DNA of 40,715 nucleotides. Origin: an uncultured Selenomonadales bacterium (GTDB lineage Bacteria; Bacillota; Negativicutes; Selenomonadales; Selenomonadaceae). The position numbers and the translations under genes are program-made. The notes under the pieces are model-generated. The model had not been told where the DNA came from, searched no databases, and was given only the letters and a program-made list of their open reading frames with translations. Positions 1 through 9,824 of the stretch are shown one piece after another; the stretch's first letter is position 1; each line of letters starts with the position of its first letter. Location of the stretch: positions 1 through 40,715 of the forward strand of contig CAMNEX010000004.1 in the NCBI GenBank assembly GCA_946536825.1, given 5' to 3'.

Positions 1-14
1 AGGAGGAAAATTTT

Positions 15-1109
15 TTGTCAGACGAAATTTTTATGCGCGAAACGCTCCGAATCGCCAAAAACGCACTCGGAAGAACTTCGCCCAATCCTTTGGTCGGCGC
101 GGTTATCGTTAAAGACGGAAAAATAATCGCCGAAGGTTGGCACCGACAAGCCGGAACGCCGCACGCAGAAATTCACGCGCTGAACATGGCGGGCGAACTC
201 GCAAAAGGCGCAACGCTTTATGTAAATTTGGAGCCGTGCTCGCATTTCGGCAGAACTCCGCCCTGTGCAAAGGCAATTATCGACGCGGGAATAAAAAAAG
301 TCGTCGCCGCCATGAGCGACCCCAATCCTAAAGTCGCGGGGCGCGGCTTTGAACTTTTAAAAAACGCGGGAATTGAAGTTCAAGTCGGAGTTTTGGCGGA
401 CGAAGCCGAAAAGCTCAACGAAATTTTTATAAAATGGATTACAAAAAATTTGCCGTTCGTCACAATGAAATTTGCAAGTTCATTGGACGGGAAAATTGCA
501 ACTTTTTGCGGCGAATCGCAATGGATTAGCGGCATTGAATCGCGAAAATTCGTTCATCATCTGCGCGACATCAACGACGCAATTTTAGTCGGTGTCGGAA
601 CGGTTTTAGCAGATAATCCTAGTTTGACGACGCGCCTTGTCGAAGGGAAAAATCCCGTCCGCGTGATTGCCGACAGCAATGCGCGAACTTCGACGGATTC
701 AAAGATTTTGAATAAATCTGCGCGAACAATAATCGCTGTTAGTGAAAATGCGCCGCGTGAAAAAATTTCCGCGTTGAAAAATTGCGGCGCGGAGATAATT
801 TTTGCGGGAAATGAGCGCGTCGATTTGAAAATTTTAATGCGGGAGCTTGCAAAGCGCGAAATAACTTCTGTTTTGGTTGAAGGCGGCGGCAAAATTCATT
901 TTTCAATGTTGCAAGCGGGACTTGTCGATAAAATTTATGCATTTATCGCGCCGAAAATCATAGGCGGCGAAAAATCTTTGACAGCGGTCGAGGGAATCGG
1001 CTTTGAAAAATTATCTGACGCGATTGAACTGAAAAATTTCACTTCGGAGAAAATCGGCGAAGATATTTTGCTTAGCGGCTACGTAAAGGAGAATTTTAAT
1101 TGGAAATAA
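15..1109 (+). CDS. ribD: Bifunctional diaminohydroxyphosphoribosylaminopyrimidine deaminase / 5-amino-6-(5-phosphoribosylamino)uracil reductase
   Basis: Protein has the deaminase zinc motif (TPHAEIHAL...EPCSHFGRTPPC) and a C-terminal reductase domain. AGGAGG at 1-6 precedes a TTG start at 15; ATG at 33 is the alternative. Confidence 0.96.
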   Translation: MSDEIFMRETLRIAKNALGRTSPNPLVGAVIVKDGKIIAEGWHRQAGTPHAEIHALNMAGELAKGATLYVNLEPCSHFGRTPPCAKAIIDAGIKKVVAAMSDPNPKVAGRGFELLKNAGIEVQVGVLADEAEKLNEIFIKWITKNLPFVTMKFASSLDGKIATFCGESQWISGIESRKFVHHLRDINDAILVGVGTVLADNPSLTTRLVEGKNPVRVIADSNARTSTDSKILNKSARTIIAVSENAPREKISALKNCGAEIIFAGNERVDLKILMRELAKREITSVLVEGGGKIHFSMLQAGLVDKIYAFIAPKIIGGEKSLTAVEGIGFEKLSDAIELKNFTSEKIGEDILLSGYVKENFNWK

Positions 1110-1720
1110 AAAAAGAACTGCCGCATTTTTATATCGGCGACTCATTGGGCGGACAGCAGGAATGGTATTCGCGAATTACAGATTTTGGCATGAATGTCGG
1201 CGGTTGCGCGGCGATAACCGCTTGCGATTGCTCGATTTACTTTGAAAAATATTTCAATCTGCGCGGAATGTATCCGTTTGACCTAAAAAATATCACTCGC
1301 GAAGATTATTTGCGCTTCGGCAAGAAAATGGAGCCGTATTTGTATCCGCGCTGGTCCGGCGTCGACAAATTGGAAATTTATTTGGACGGTTACGGGCGAT
1401 TTTTGAGCGACAGAGGCATAAAAAATTTAAAAATGCGTCCGTGGTCGGGCGAAAATGATTTTTCGGACTCGTGGAAGGTAATTTGTTCGCAAATCGACGC
1501 AAAATATCCGATACCTTGCCTGATTTTGAATCATCAAATGCCGTCATTGCAGGATTATGTTTGGCATTGGTTCATTTTAAACGGCTACGAAATCCGCGAC
1601 GGAAAATATTTTGTCAAGGCGGTATCGTACGGAATCGGATATTGGATAAATTTTTTGACGTTGTGGGACACGGGCTACCGTCGGAAAGGCGGCTTGATAC
1701 TTTTTGAAGTTTCAGTGTGA
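1100..1720 (+). CDS. Hypothetical protein, possible papain/C39-like cysteine peptidase fold
   Basis: 206-aa ORF overlapping the ribD end. GGCAAITACD (Cys), HWFILNGYE (His) and LWDTG (Asp) are spaced like a papain-fold Cys-His-Asp arrangement. Inferred from motifs only. Confidence 0.5.
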   Translation: MEIKKELPHFYIGDSLGGQQEWYSRITDFGMNVGGCAAITACDCSIYFEKYFNLRGMYPFDLKNITREDYLRFGKKMEPYLYPRWSGVDKLEIYLDGYGRFLSDRGIKNLKMRPWSGENDFSDSWKVICSQIDAKYPIPCLILNHQMPSLQDYVWHWFILNGYEIRDGKYFVKAVSYGIGYWINFLTLWDTGYRRKGGLILFEVSV

Positions 1721-1970
1721 AAAATGCGGTTTATGCTGTAAAAATATCCGATTTTCGAGTTTATCGGCGGAATTGGACAGGGGCGACGGCGTTTGCAAAC
1801 ATTTAAAGGAAAATTTATGCGAAATTTATTCCGCACGTCCGATTTTCTGCAACGTCGAGGCTTATTACGAAAAATTTTTGTCGGAAAAGATAAGTCGTGA
1901 GGAATTTTATAAGAAAAATCGCGAAATATGCGAGGCGTTAAAAAAAATTGACAGTGAAAAGCAAAAGTGA
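1704..1970 (+). CDS. YkgJ family cysteine-cluster protein
   Basis: CEKCGLCCKNI...CKHLKENLCEIYSARPIFC pattern typical of YkgJ/CxxCxxCC proteins. Confidence 0.85.
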   Translation: MKFQCEKCGLCCKNIRFSSLSAELDRGDGVCKHLKENLCEIYSARPIFCNVEAYYEKFLSEKISREEFYKKNREICEALKKIDSEKQK

Positions 1971-1984
1971 TATTTTAATGCTGA

Positions 1985-2100
1985 AACTTGGGGCGGAGTG
2001 GAAATCTCCACCGGCGGTGACAGTCCGCGAGCTTTTAAAAGCATGATTCGGCGAAATTCCGAAACCGACGGTAAAAGTCCGGAAGAGAAAGTTTTGCATA
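1985..2100 (+). ncRNA. FMN riboswitch (RFN element)
   Basis: Conserved RFN blocks ggggcggagtggaaatctccaccggcggtgacagtccgcgagc and ggcgaaattccgaaaccgacggtaaaagtccggaagagaaag, directly upstream of ribE. Confidence 0.95.
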
Positions 2101-2111
2101 AGTTGAATTTA

Positions 2112-2146
2112 CCCGCCCGAAGTATCGCGGCGGCTTGATTTTTTTA
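2112..2146 (+). terminator. Putative riboswitch expression-platform terminator
   Basis: CCGCC (2113-2117) / GGCGG (2129-2133) stem followed by a T7 run, between the aptamer and the ribE start. Confidence 0.55.
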
Positions 2147-2157
2147 TGGAGGAAAAA

Positions 2158-2787
2158 ATGTTCACCGGAATAGTTGAAGAAATCGGACGGCTGAAAAGTT
2201 TTGACGGCGGGCGGATTGAAATTCATTGCGAAAAAATTTTATCGGACGTAAAAATCGGCGACAGCATTAACACGAACGGGATTTGTTTAACGGTCGTGGA
2301 ATTCGGCGCAGATTTTTTTGCGGCGGACGTCATGCCCGAAACGTTTAGAAAAACTTCGCTGTCGGAAATAAAAATCGGCGGGATTTTGAATTTGGAACGC
2401 GCTTTGAAAGTCGGAGAGCGACTTGGCGGGCACCTTGTCAGCGGACATATTGACGGCGTCGGGAAAATTTTAAGCATAAAGGCGGAGGGAAATGCACTTT
2501 TTATAGAAATTTCTGCAGAAAATCACTTGTTGAGGCAAATAGCGGCAAAAGGCTCGGTCGCCTTGGACGGAATAAGCTTGACGGTGGTGGATTCGGGAGC
2601 GGAAAAGTTTTCTGTATCAACAATACCGCACACCCGCGAGGTAACGAATTTTAAAAATAAAAAAATCGGCTCGAAAGTGAACATTGAAACCGACATTTTG
2701 GCAAAATACGTCGAACGATTGATAAATTTCAGGGAAAAAAGGACGATAACTAAAGATTTTTTAATGGAAAACGGCTTTTTAATGTGA
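2158..2787 (+). CDS. ribE: Riboflavin synthase subunit alpha
   Basis: [15 protein letters not shown] start, two lumazine-binding repeats, SGHIDGVG motif. ATG at 2158 with GGAGG upstream. Confidence 0.96.
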   Translation: MFTGIVEEIGRLKSFDGGRIEIHCEKILSDVKIGDSINTNGICLTVVEFGADFFAADVMPETFRKTSLSEIKIGGILNLERALKVGERLGGHLVSGHIDGVGKILSIKAEGNALFIEISAENHLLRQIAAKGSVALDGISLTVVDSGAEKFSVSTIPHTREVTNFKNKKIGSKVNIETDILAKYVERLINFREKRTITKDFLMENGFLM

Positions 2788-2801
2788 GGAGAGGAATTTT
2801 A

Positions 2802-4013
2802 ATGGAAAATTTTGCGACGATTGAGCAGGCGATAGAAGATATTCGGCGCGGCAAAATGATTGTTGTGATTGACGACGAAGACAGGGAAAATGAAGGCGAT
2901 TTAATAATTGCGGCGGAGACCGTGACGCCCGCGGATATAAATTTCATGGCGACGTATGCAAAAGGGCTGATTTGCACGCCGATTGACGGCAAAAGGCTTG
3001 ACGAACTTGGAATTGAGCAAATGGTCGCGAACAATACGGATAATCACGAGACGGCTTTTGCGGTTTCGATTGATGCTTACGACACGGATACGGGAATTTC
3101 GGCTTATGAACGCTGTCATACGATAAAAATGTTGCTAAATCCTTCGGCAAAGGCGTCCAGTTTCAGAAAACCCGGTCATGTATTTCCGTTGCGTTCCGTG
3201 GAAGGCGGAGTTTTGCGCCGCGCAGGTCACACGGAAACGACGACGGATTTGGCGCGTTTGGCGGGATTTTATCCTGCAGGGCTGTGTTGCGAAATAATGG
3301 ACGACGACGGACACATGATGCGCACGGAAAAATTAAAAAAATTCGCGATTCGTCACGGATTGAATATAATAACGGTTCGTTCGCTGATAGAATATCGAAA
3401 ACACACGGAAAAATTTGTAAAAAAGATAGCGGACGTGGATTTTCCGAGCAAATACGGGCATTTTCGGCTGAAAGCTTACGAAAGCACGATAGACGGCAAA
3501 TGTCACTTGGCGATAGTCAAAGGCGAAGTTGCGGGCAAGGAAAATGTTTTGGTTCGCGTTCATTCGGAGTGTTTGACGGGCGACGCGCTTGGCTCCTTGC
3601 GTTGTGATTGCGGAGATCAACTGGCGACGGCATTAAGAAAAATCGAGGCGGCGGGCGAAGGCGTTTTGCTTTACATGCGTCAAGAAGGGCGCGGAATAGG
3701 GCTTGCGAACAAAATTCGGGCGTATGCACTGCAGGACGAAGGCAAAGATACGGTTGAGGCGAATATTTTATTAGGCTTTCGTCCGGATTTGCGCGATTAC
3801 GGAATTGGAGCGCAAATACTCTCGGATTTGGGCTTGACGACGATAAAATTGCTGACAAACAATCCCGCAAAGCGCGCAGGGTTGGAAGGACACGGCTTGA
3901 CGATAACCGAGCGCGTCCCGATAGTGATTGCGCCGACAAAGTTCGATAAAAAATATTTGACAGTCAAAAAAGTAAAAATGGGGCACGTATTCGACAAGGA
4001 GGAAACAAAATGA
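2802..4013 (+). CDS. ribBA: Bifunctional 3,4-dihydroxy-2-butanone 4-phosphate synthase / GTP cyclohydrolase II
   Basis: [16 protein letters not shown] (RibB) and [21 protein letters not shown]...RQEGRGIGL (RibA) motifs. ATG at 2802. Confidence 0.97.
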   Translation: MENFATIEQAIEDIRRGKMIVVIDDEDRENEGDLIIAAETVTPADINFMATYAKGLICTPIDGKRLDELGIEQMVANNTDNHETAFAVSIDAYDTDTGISAYERCHTIKMLLNPSAKASSFRKPGHVFPLRSVEGGVLRRAGHTETTTDLARLAGFYPAGLCCEIMDDDGHMMRTEKLKKFAIRHGLNIITVRSLIEYRKHTEKFVKKIADVDFPSKYGHFRLKAYESTIDGKCHLAIVKGEVAGKENVLVRVHSECLTGDALGSLRCDCGDQLATALRKIEAAGEGVLLYMRQEGRGIGLANKIRAYALQDEGKDTVEANILLGFRPDLRDYGIGAQILSDLGLTTIKLLTNNPAKRAGLEGHGLTITERVPIVIAPTKFDKKYLTVKKVKMGHVFDKEETK

Positions 4014-4477
4014 ACATTTACGAAGGCAATATCAGCGGCAAAAATTTAAAATTCGCGATTGTGGTCGCCCGCTTTAACGAATTTATCACGAACAAACTTT
4101 TGGGCGGGGCTTTGGACGCTTTGAAACGCCACGAGACGCCCGAAGAAAATATTTTCGTGGCTTGGGTACCGGGCGCGTTTGAAATTCCGCTTGTTGCAAA
4201 AAAAATGGCGTCGAGCGGCAAATTCGACGCGATAATTTGTCTGGGCGCGGTTATTCGCGGCGCGACGACGCATTACGATTACGTTTGCAACGAAGTTTCA
4301 AAGGGTATAGCGCAAGTCGGACTTCAAAGCGGCGTCCCGACGCTTTTTGGAATTGTCACGACGGAAAATATTCAGCAGGCGATTGAACGCGCCGGCACGA
4401 AGTCGGGGAATAAAGGCTTCGACGCGGCTGTTTCGGCTATGGAAATGGCTAATCTCTTAAAAAATCTCGACAGTTGA
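4010..4477 (+). CDS. ribH: 6,7-dimethyl-8-ribityllumazine synthase
   Basis: [39 protein letters not shown] motifs. Confidence 0.97.
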   Translation: MNIYEGNISGKNLKFAIVVARFNEFITNKLLGGALDALKRHETPEENIFVAWVPGAFEIPLVAKKMASSGKFDAIICLGAVIRGATTHYDYVCNEVSKGIAQVGLQSGVPTLFGIVTTENIQQAIERAGTKSGNKGFDAAVSAMEMANLLKNLDS

Positions 4478-4502
4478 ACGCGCTTAGTAAAATTCTAAAG
4501 GC

Positions 4503-5600
4503 ATGAATATCTCGGAAATTTTTTTAAAAAATTGGCGCAACCTCGCCGAAATAAATTTTCGTCCCGATTCCACGATAAATATTTTCCTCGGAAAAAACGC
4601 GCAGGGAAAAACGAATATCCTTGAGGCGATTAATTTTGCATCGCTCCTGCGCTCGCGGGCGGGCAAGGAAACCGAGCTGATTCGCTGGGGAGAAACTGCC
4701 GCAATTCTTCGCATAAAATATTTTAAAGCGGGCGTCCCACACGAATTGGCGATTGAAATTTCTTCGGAGCAAAAGCGCAGAATTTTCCTTGACGCTAACC
4801 CGATTCGCCCACGTGAGCTGATTGGCAAATTAAATTCTGTGTTCTTCTCGCCCGAAGATTTATTTATGTTCAAAAGTTCGCCAATGACGCGCAGAAAATT
4901 TTTAGACGCGCAAATTTCTCAAGCCTCGCCGATTTATTTTTTGGACTTGCTGAAATACAACCGGCTTGTCGAAATCAGAAATGTTTTGCTGAAAAAAATT
5001 CGTGACGATTCTGCACAGGAAGAAGAACTCGACCTTTGGGACGAACAACTTGCCTTCGCCGCCGAAAAAGTCATAAGCAAACGCCTTTCCTCTGTCGACA
5101 AATTAAATCTTTTGGCAAATTCGGTTCAAAGCAAACTCTCCGCGCAGGCAGAAAATTTATCGGCAGTTTACGAAATGCGCGGGCTTGATTCTCGGCAGGA
5201 TATTGCGAAAAATTTTTTGGAAATATTGCGGGCGCGACGACTAAAAGATATTCAAAACGGCTCAACAGGGTTTGGCGCACATAGGGACGATTTAAAATTT
5301 TTTATCAACGGCAAGGAACTAAAACTTTTCGCTTCGCAAGGACAACTTCGGACAGCCGCGCTTGCTCTGAAACTTTCCGAGTTGAAATTTTTAAAATCGG
5401 AGACGGGCGAATATCCACTGTTGCTTTTGGATGACGTAATGAGCGAATTAGATTCGGATCGGCGGGAACTTCTGCTTGAATTCTTATGCTGCGAAAAAAT
5501 TCAGACGCTGATAACGGCAACCGACCGCGCCTATTTTCCGCCGCGGAATTTCGGAAAAATTTTTTTGATTAATGCGGGAGTGTTGAGCGGTGGAACTTGA
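4503..5600 (+). CDS. recF: DNA replication/repair protein RecF
   Basis: GKNAQGKTNILEAI Walker A, SQGQLRTAALALKLSE signature, LLLLDDVMSELD Walker B. Confidence 0.95.
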   Translation: MNISEIFLKNWRNLAEINFRPDSTINIFLGKNAQGKTNILEAINFASLLRSRAGKETELIRWGETAAILRIKYFKAGVPHELAIEISSEQKRRIFLDANPIRPRELIGKLNSVFFSPEDLFMFKSSPMTRRKFLDAQISQASPIYFLDLLKYNRLVEIRNVLLKKIRDDSAQEEELDLWDEQLAFAAEKVISKRLSSVDKLNLLANSVQSKLSAQAENLSAVYEMRGLDSRQDIAKNFLEILRARRLKDIQNGSTGFGAHRDDLKFFINGKELKLFASQGQLRTAALALKLSELKFLKSETGEYPLLLLDDVMSELDSDRRELLLEFLCCEKIQTLITATDRAYFPPRNFGKIFLINAGVLSGGT

Positions 5601-6513
5601 AATTTTTCTTCATGAAAAAATGCGCTCGCTCGGCGCGGCGACTTACAAAAGATTTCTCTGCAACGAATTGATTCACCATTGGCGCGAACTCGTCGGCGAA
5701 GATATTTCCGCAAAAGTTAAGCCCGTAAAAATTGAACACGGAATTTTATTTGTTGACGTGAGAAGCTCCGCGTTCAAAGATCAGCTTAAATTTTTGGCGG
5801 AAGAAATTCTCGACGCGATTAATAAACCATTCGCACAGAAGGAACCTCTCGTTAAGGAAATCAGAATTGCGCAGGGTTTTCAAATTGCCGATATGACGCC
5901 CGAAAAAAATCCGCCGCCCGCGCAGGTCGAAAAGCCGAAACTCGCGCCGGAAGAAATAATTTTGACGGAAGAAGAAGTTAAGCGTTGCGAAGAAAAAGCT
6001 AAAAAAATTTCCGACGAAAAATTGCGGCAGACGGTTTTGCAAACGCTTTTGAGCCAAGCAAAGTCTCAAAAATTCAAATTGGCTAACGGTTGGCATAAAT
6101 GTTTGAACTGCGATAGCCTCTGCGCGGCGGAAGAAATTTTTTGCGACGTTTGCAAGATAAAAGAACGCGACTCAATGACGGAGGAACTTTTCAAAATTTT
6201 TTATGACGAGCCGTGGCTAAGGGCGCAGGACGCGCAGAAAATTTTGCTTGAGAAAATGCCGCATATGCGAGGCGAAAGTTCACTTGATGTTATCGAATCG
6301 GCGCGAACGTCACTGATTCAAAAAGTAGCGGGCAACGTTCGTTTCGGCGACGAAGAATCGCCCGTCGTTTTGAAATTGGTAGCGTTGGAAAAAAGATTGC
6401 GCCCCGACAAAATTACGCCCGCGATTATCCGCCGAACGCTTATAGATTTACAATTCAATTTGTCGGAGCAACCAAAACTTCAAAGATATTTCGCGCTAAA
6501 AAATAAAAAATAA
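5590..6513 (+). CDS. DUF721/DciA-like protein with a C-terminal zinc-ribbon-containing extension
   Basis: N-terminal W.ELVGEDISAKVKPVKIEHGILFVDVRSSAFKDQLKF typical of DUF721/DciA; CLNC...CDVC zinc-ribbon-like motif. GTG start. Confidence 0.85.
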   Translation: MELEIFLHEKMRSLGAATYKRFLCNELIHHWRELVGEDISAKVKPVKIEHGILFVDVRSSAFKDQLKFLAEEILDAINKPFAQKEPLVKEIRIAQGFQIADMTPEKNPPPAQVEKPKLAPEEIILTEEEVKRCEEKAKKISDEKLRQTVLQTLLSQAKSQKFKLANGWHKCLNCDSLCAAEEIFCDVCKIKERDSMTEELFKIFYDEPWLRAQDAQKILLEKMPHMRGESSLDVIESARTSLIQKVAGNVRFGDEESPVVLKLVALEKRLRPDKITPAIIRRTLIDLQFNLSEQPKLQRYFALKNKK

Positions 6514-6515
6514 AA

Positions 6516-6548
6516 ACCGCCTCGCGATTGCCGGGGCGGTTAATTTTT
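6516..6548. terminator. Bidirectional rho-independent terminator between convergent genes
   Basis: AACCGCC...GGCGGTT stem followed by aattttt. Confidence 0.75.
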
Positions 6549-7024
6549 TACGTAAGTTTTGCTGTCGTCGCGTTGACGGCTTTAATCAAATCTTGCGGCG
6601 AAAGAATAATTTGCATTCCGCGAAGCCCCGCGCTTATCGAAATTTTTTCCAAAGTCAAAGCGCGTTCGTCCAGATACACGGGATAATTTTTTTTCGCGCC
6701 GAGCGGCGAACAACCACCGCGAACGTAACCTGTCAGCGGCAAAAGTTCTTTCAGCGCGATCATTTCGACGGATTTATTTCCGCTCGCCTTCGCCAAGGCT
6801 TTTAAATCGAGTTCGTCGCCGCCGCCGATAACCGCCATAATTATTCCCGTTTTATCGCCGCGAGCCACCAGCGTTTTAAAAATCATTTCGATATTCAAGC
6901 CGGAAATCTGCGCGACGTGCACGGCGGATAAATCTGTTTCGTCAACCTCGTAGGTTTTAATTTCGTAATCAATGCCGAGCCCGTCGAGAATTCGTGCGGC
7001 ATTGGTCTTTTTTATTTTTTTCAT
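6548..7024 (-). CDS. ybaK: Cys-tRNA(Pro)/aminoacyl-tRNA deacylase, YbaK/EbsC family
   Basis: KTLVARGDKTGIIMAVIGGGDELDLKALAKA...GYVRGGCSPLGAKKNYPVYLDE. Start ATG at 7024 overlaps the deoD stop. Confidence 0.93.
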   Translation of the reverse strand: MKKIKKTNAARILDGLGIDYEIKTYEVDETDLSAVHVAQISGLNIEMIFKTLVARGDKTGIIMAVIGGGDELDLKALAKASGNKSVEMIALKELLPLTGYVRGGCSPLGAKKNYPVYLDERALTLEKISISAGLRGMQIILSPQDLIKAVNATTAKLT

Positions 7025-7764
7025 TGAATAACAGTCTCCAATGCAATTTTTATCATGTCGTTGAAGGAGGATTGTCGTTCTTCGGGCGTGCAACGTTCGC
7101 CGCGCCATAAATCATCGCTGACAGTAAAAATCGCCAACGCTTGAACTTTCGCGGCGGCGGCGTGAAGATAAAGCGTGGCACTTTCCATTTCAACCGCCAA
7201 AATCCCGTAGCGGCGGAGTTTGTCGTTAAAAGTATTTTTCCCGTCGCCGAAAGTGCCGTTGGGGTCGTCGTAATCGTTATAAAATAAATCTGTGCAAATG
7301 ACGTTTCCGACCTTGACGGGCAAATTTAAATTCCTCGCGGCGTTGACGGCTTTGGTGAGCAGTTCAAAATCGGCAAGCAAAGAAAAATTCACCGCGCCGC
7401 CGAAAACTTTATCGACGATTGAAGAATCGGTCGAGGAGCCCTGAGCAATCAAAACGTCGCGCAGGTGAATATCTTCGTTCATGCCGCCGCAAGTCCCCAC
7501 GCGAATTAATTTTTTCGCGCCGAAAACCTCAATCAGTTCATGCAGATAAATTGAAATGGAAGGAATGCCCATGCCCGTCGCCTGAATTGAAACGGGCACG
7601 CCTTTATATTTGCCCGTGAAACCGAAAATATTTCTGATCGCCGTGTATTGATGAACGTCCTCCAAAAAATTTTCGGCAATGATTTTTGCGCGGACAGGGT
7701 CGCCGGGCAATAAAACTCGCTCGGCAACTTCGCCGACTTCTGCCGCAATGTGTATGCTCGCCAT
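7021..7764 (-). CDS. deoD: Purine-nucleoside phosphorylase, DeoD type
   Basis: MASIHIAAEVGEVAERVLLPGDPVRAKIIAENFLEDV...VEMESATLY. Confidence 0.97.
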   Translation of the reverse strand: MASIHIAAEVGEVAERVLLPGDPVRAKIIAENFLEDVHQYTAIRNIFGFTGKYKGVPVSIQATGMGIPSISIYLHELIEVFGAKKLIRVGTCGGMNEDIHLRDVLIAQGSSTDSSIVDKVFGGAVNFSLLADFELLTKAVNAARNLNLPVKVGNVICTDLFYNDYDDPNGTFGDGKNTFNDKLRRYGILAVEMESATLYLHAAAAKVQALAIFTVSDDLWRGERCTPEERQSSFNDMIKIALETVIQ

Positions 7765-7871
7765 AAAATTTCCTCCCTAAAAATTTTTTAGAAAGTTTTT
7801 TCCACGCGATAAAAAAATTTCCTTTAAGGCGGAGCGAACCGCAAAAATTTTTAGATTGTTTTTTATAAATC

Positions 7872-7901
7872 TTGTCGCAACAAAGGCAGTTGTGATATAA
7901 T
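7872..7901 (+). promoter_or_regulatory. Predicted sigma-70 promoter of the TAXI protein gene
   Basis: TTGTCG-18-TATAAT upstream of the ATG at 7948. Confidence 0.6.
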
Positions 7902-7947
7902 TCGCCCGAAAAAATCTTTACGCACTTTTCGAGAGGGGTGTATTAAA

Positions 7948-8907
7948 ATGGGTTTGCCTAAAATTTTTAAAAGGGTTGCGACAGCCGTTTTCGCCGTCGT
8001 CTTGGCGGTTGGAATTGCGGGTTGCGGCGGCAGTGGCGAGAAGGAACAATTTATCAATATCGCCACGGGCGGCACTGCGGGCACTTATTATCCCATCGGC
8101 GGAGCTATTGCCGAAGTTCTCAACAAAAACGGCATGAACGCCAGCGCACAATCTACAGGCGCGTCCGTCGCCAATATCAACATGCTTAAAGATAAGCAGG
8201 TCGAACTTGCAATCGTACAAAATGACATAACTTATTACGCAGTAAACGGCGAGGAAATGTTCAAAGAGAGCGGCAAGGTTGAAAATCTCAAAGGCATCGC
8301 GTCGCTTTATCCTGAAACTTGTCAATTTATCGTCCGCGAAGATTCGGGCATTAAAGCAATTCCCGACTTGAAGGGCAAGCGCGTCGCAGTCGGCGCGGCA
8401 GGTTCCGGCGCGGAAGCCAATGCCCGCCAGATTCTTGAGGCTTACGGCATTACTTATGACGATGTCGACGAGCAATTCCTTTCCTTCGCGGAAGGCTCCT
8501 ACGCCCTTAAGGACGGCACTGTTGACGCGGCGTTTGTGACGGCAGGTTATCCGACTGCTTCAGTCCAAGATGTTGCCTCGCAGAATAAAATTCGCCTCCT
8601 GCCTGTCGGCGACGAGCAAATTAAAATTCTTGCCGAGAAATATCCTTTCTACACCAAAACGACTGTCCCCGCCGGCACTTATCAAGGTTTTGACGAAGAA
8701 ATTCAAACCGTCAGCGTTATGGCTATCCTCGTTGCCAACGATAAAATCGACGCGGCTCTCGGCGAAAAAGTCACCAAAGCAATTTTCGATAACGTAGACA
8801 AAATTGCGGCGGCGCACTCCGCTGGCAAGAATATCAACAAAGCTACTGCGCTTGAAGCTATGGATTTCATTACAATGAACGAAGGCGCGGAAAAAATTCT
8901 CAAGTAA
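7948..8907 (+). CDS. TAXI family TRAP transporter solute-binding lipoprotein
   Basis: Lipobox GIAGCG; INIATGGTAGTYYPIGGAIAEVLNK motif characteristic of TAXI SBPs. Confidence 0.95.
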   Translation: MGLPKIFKRVATAVFAVVLAVGIAGCGGSGEKEQFINIATGGTAGTYYPIGGAIAEVLNKNGMNASAQSTGASVANINMLKDKQVELAIVQNDITYYAVNGEEMFKESGKVENLKGIASLYPETCQFIVREDSGIKAIPDLKGKRVAVGAAGSGAEANARQILEAYGITYDDVDEQFLSFAEGSYALKDGTVDAAFVTAGYPTASVQDVASQNKIRLLPVGDEQIKILAEKYPFYTKTTVPAGTYQGFDEEIQTVSVMAILVANDKIDAALGEKVTKAIFDNVDKIAAAHSAGKNINKATALEAMDFITMNEGAEKILK

Positions 8908-8950
8908 AATCTTGTTGCAAAAAATGTGCATGACACATACGGTTTATTTG

Positions 8951-8984
8951 CGGCTGAATTTATTAAGCCGCTAATTTTTTTTTG
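8951..8984 (+). terminator. Rho-independent terminator
   Basis: GCGGCT...AGCCGC stem followed by an uninterrupted T run. Confidence 0.8.
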
Positions 8985-8992
8985 GAGGAAAT

Positions 8993-9778
8993 ATGGCAAA
9001 ATTTATCGTGACGACGGCAAGGAAATCCGATTTGACGACAGAAAATTTTGCAGAGGAAATTTCTAAAAAGCTCGGCGGGCAATTTGTAAGGCGCGAAGAT
9101 CTTTCGTTCGACGCGCTGAAAAAAATTCACGGCGCGGAAGATATTTTGCTCGTCAAGAAAAATTCGTTAAGCGTCGTAACTTCGGACGGCGAGTTATTTT
9201 TTCACCCGAATACAGCGCATTTGCGGATAAAAAATCTGCGCGGCGGCGAAGGCGACAGACTTATTGACGCGCTGAAAATTTCCGAAGGCGCAAAGGTTTT
9301 GGATTGCACATTGGGATTGGGCAGCGACGCCATTACGGAAAGTTTTGTCGCGGGCGCGGCGGGTAAAGTCGTCGCGCTGGAAATTAATCCGCTCATTGCC
9401 GAAATTGTTCGTCACGGTTTGAAAAATTTTTCCGAGGATAGCCCGCACATTTTGGAGGCAATGCGCCGCGTCGAAGTCATTAACGCCGATTGCGCGGAAT
9501 TTTTAAAAAACTGCGCGGACAATTCTTTTGACGCGGTTTATTTCGACCCGATGTTCCGCCGCCCGATTCAAAAAAGTTCGGGACTTAATCCCATTCGCCC
9601 GCTTGCCGATAATCGCCCTTTGACGGAAGAAATTGTCCGCGAGGCTTGCCGCGTTGCAAAATTTCGCGTCGTCATGAAAGAACATTCCGGCAGTCCGGAA
9701 TTTGCGCGGCTCGGTTTTAAAATTCTTGACGGCGGAAAATATAGCTCGGTTGCCTTCGGCGCGATTGACAACTTTTAG
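8993..9778 (+). CDS. Class I SAM-dependent methyltransferase, RsmJ-like
   Basis: VLDCTLGLGSDAI SAM motif, VYFDPMFRRP catalytic-type motif. Confidence 0.85.
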   Translation: MAKFIVTTARKSDLTTENFAEEISKKLGGQFVRREDLSFDALKKIHGAEDILLVKKNSLSVVTSDGELFFHPNTAHLRIKNLRGGEGDRLIDALKISEGAKVLDCTLGLGSDAITESFVAGAAGKVVALEINPLIAEIVRHGLKNFSEDSPHILEAMRRVEVINADCAEFLKNCADNSFDAVYFDPMFRRPIQKSSGLNPIRPLADNRPLTEEIVREACRVAKFRVVMKEHSGSPEFARLGFKILDGGKYSSVAFGAIDNF

Positions 9779-9824
9779 TTATCTCTTGTAGAATTATAAA
9801 AAATTTTTGCTTTAGAGGTACCAA

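Noticed and set aside
2035-2226. 63-aa minus-strand ORF over the FMN riboswitch
   Set aside because: The plus-strand RFN element explains the conservation; the ORF has no support.
3517-3939. 140-aa minus-strand ORF within ribBA
   Set aside because: Antisense to a strongly supported gene; Arg/Ser/Pro-rich artefact translation.
7918-8475. 185-aa minus-strand ORF
   Set aside because: Antisense to the TAXI lipoprotein gene; shadow ORF.
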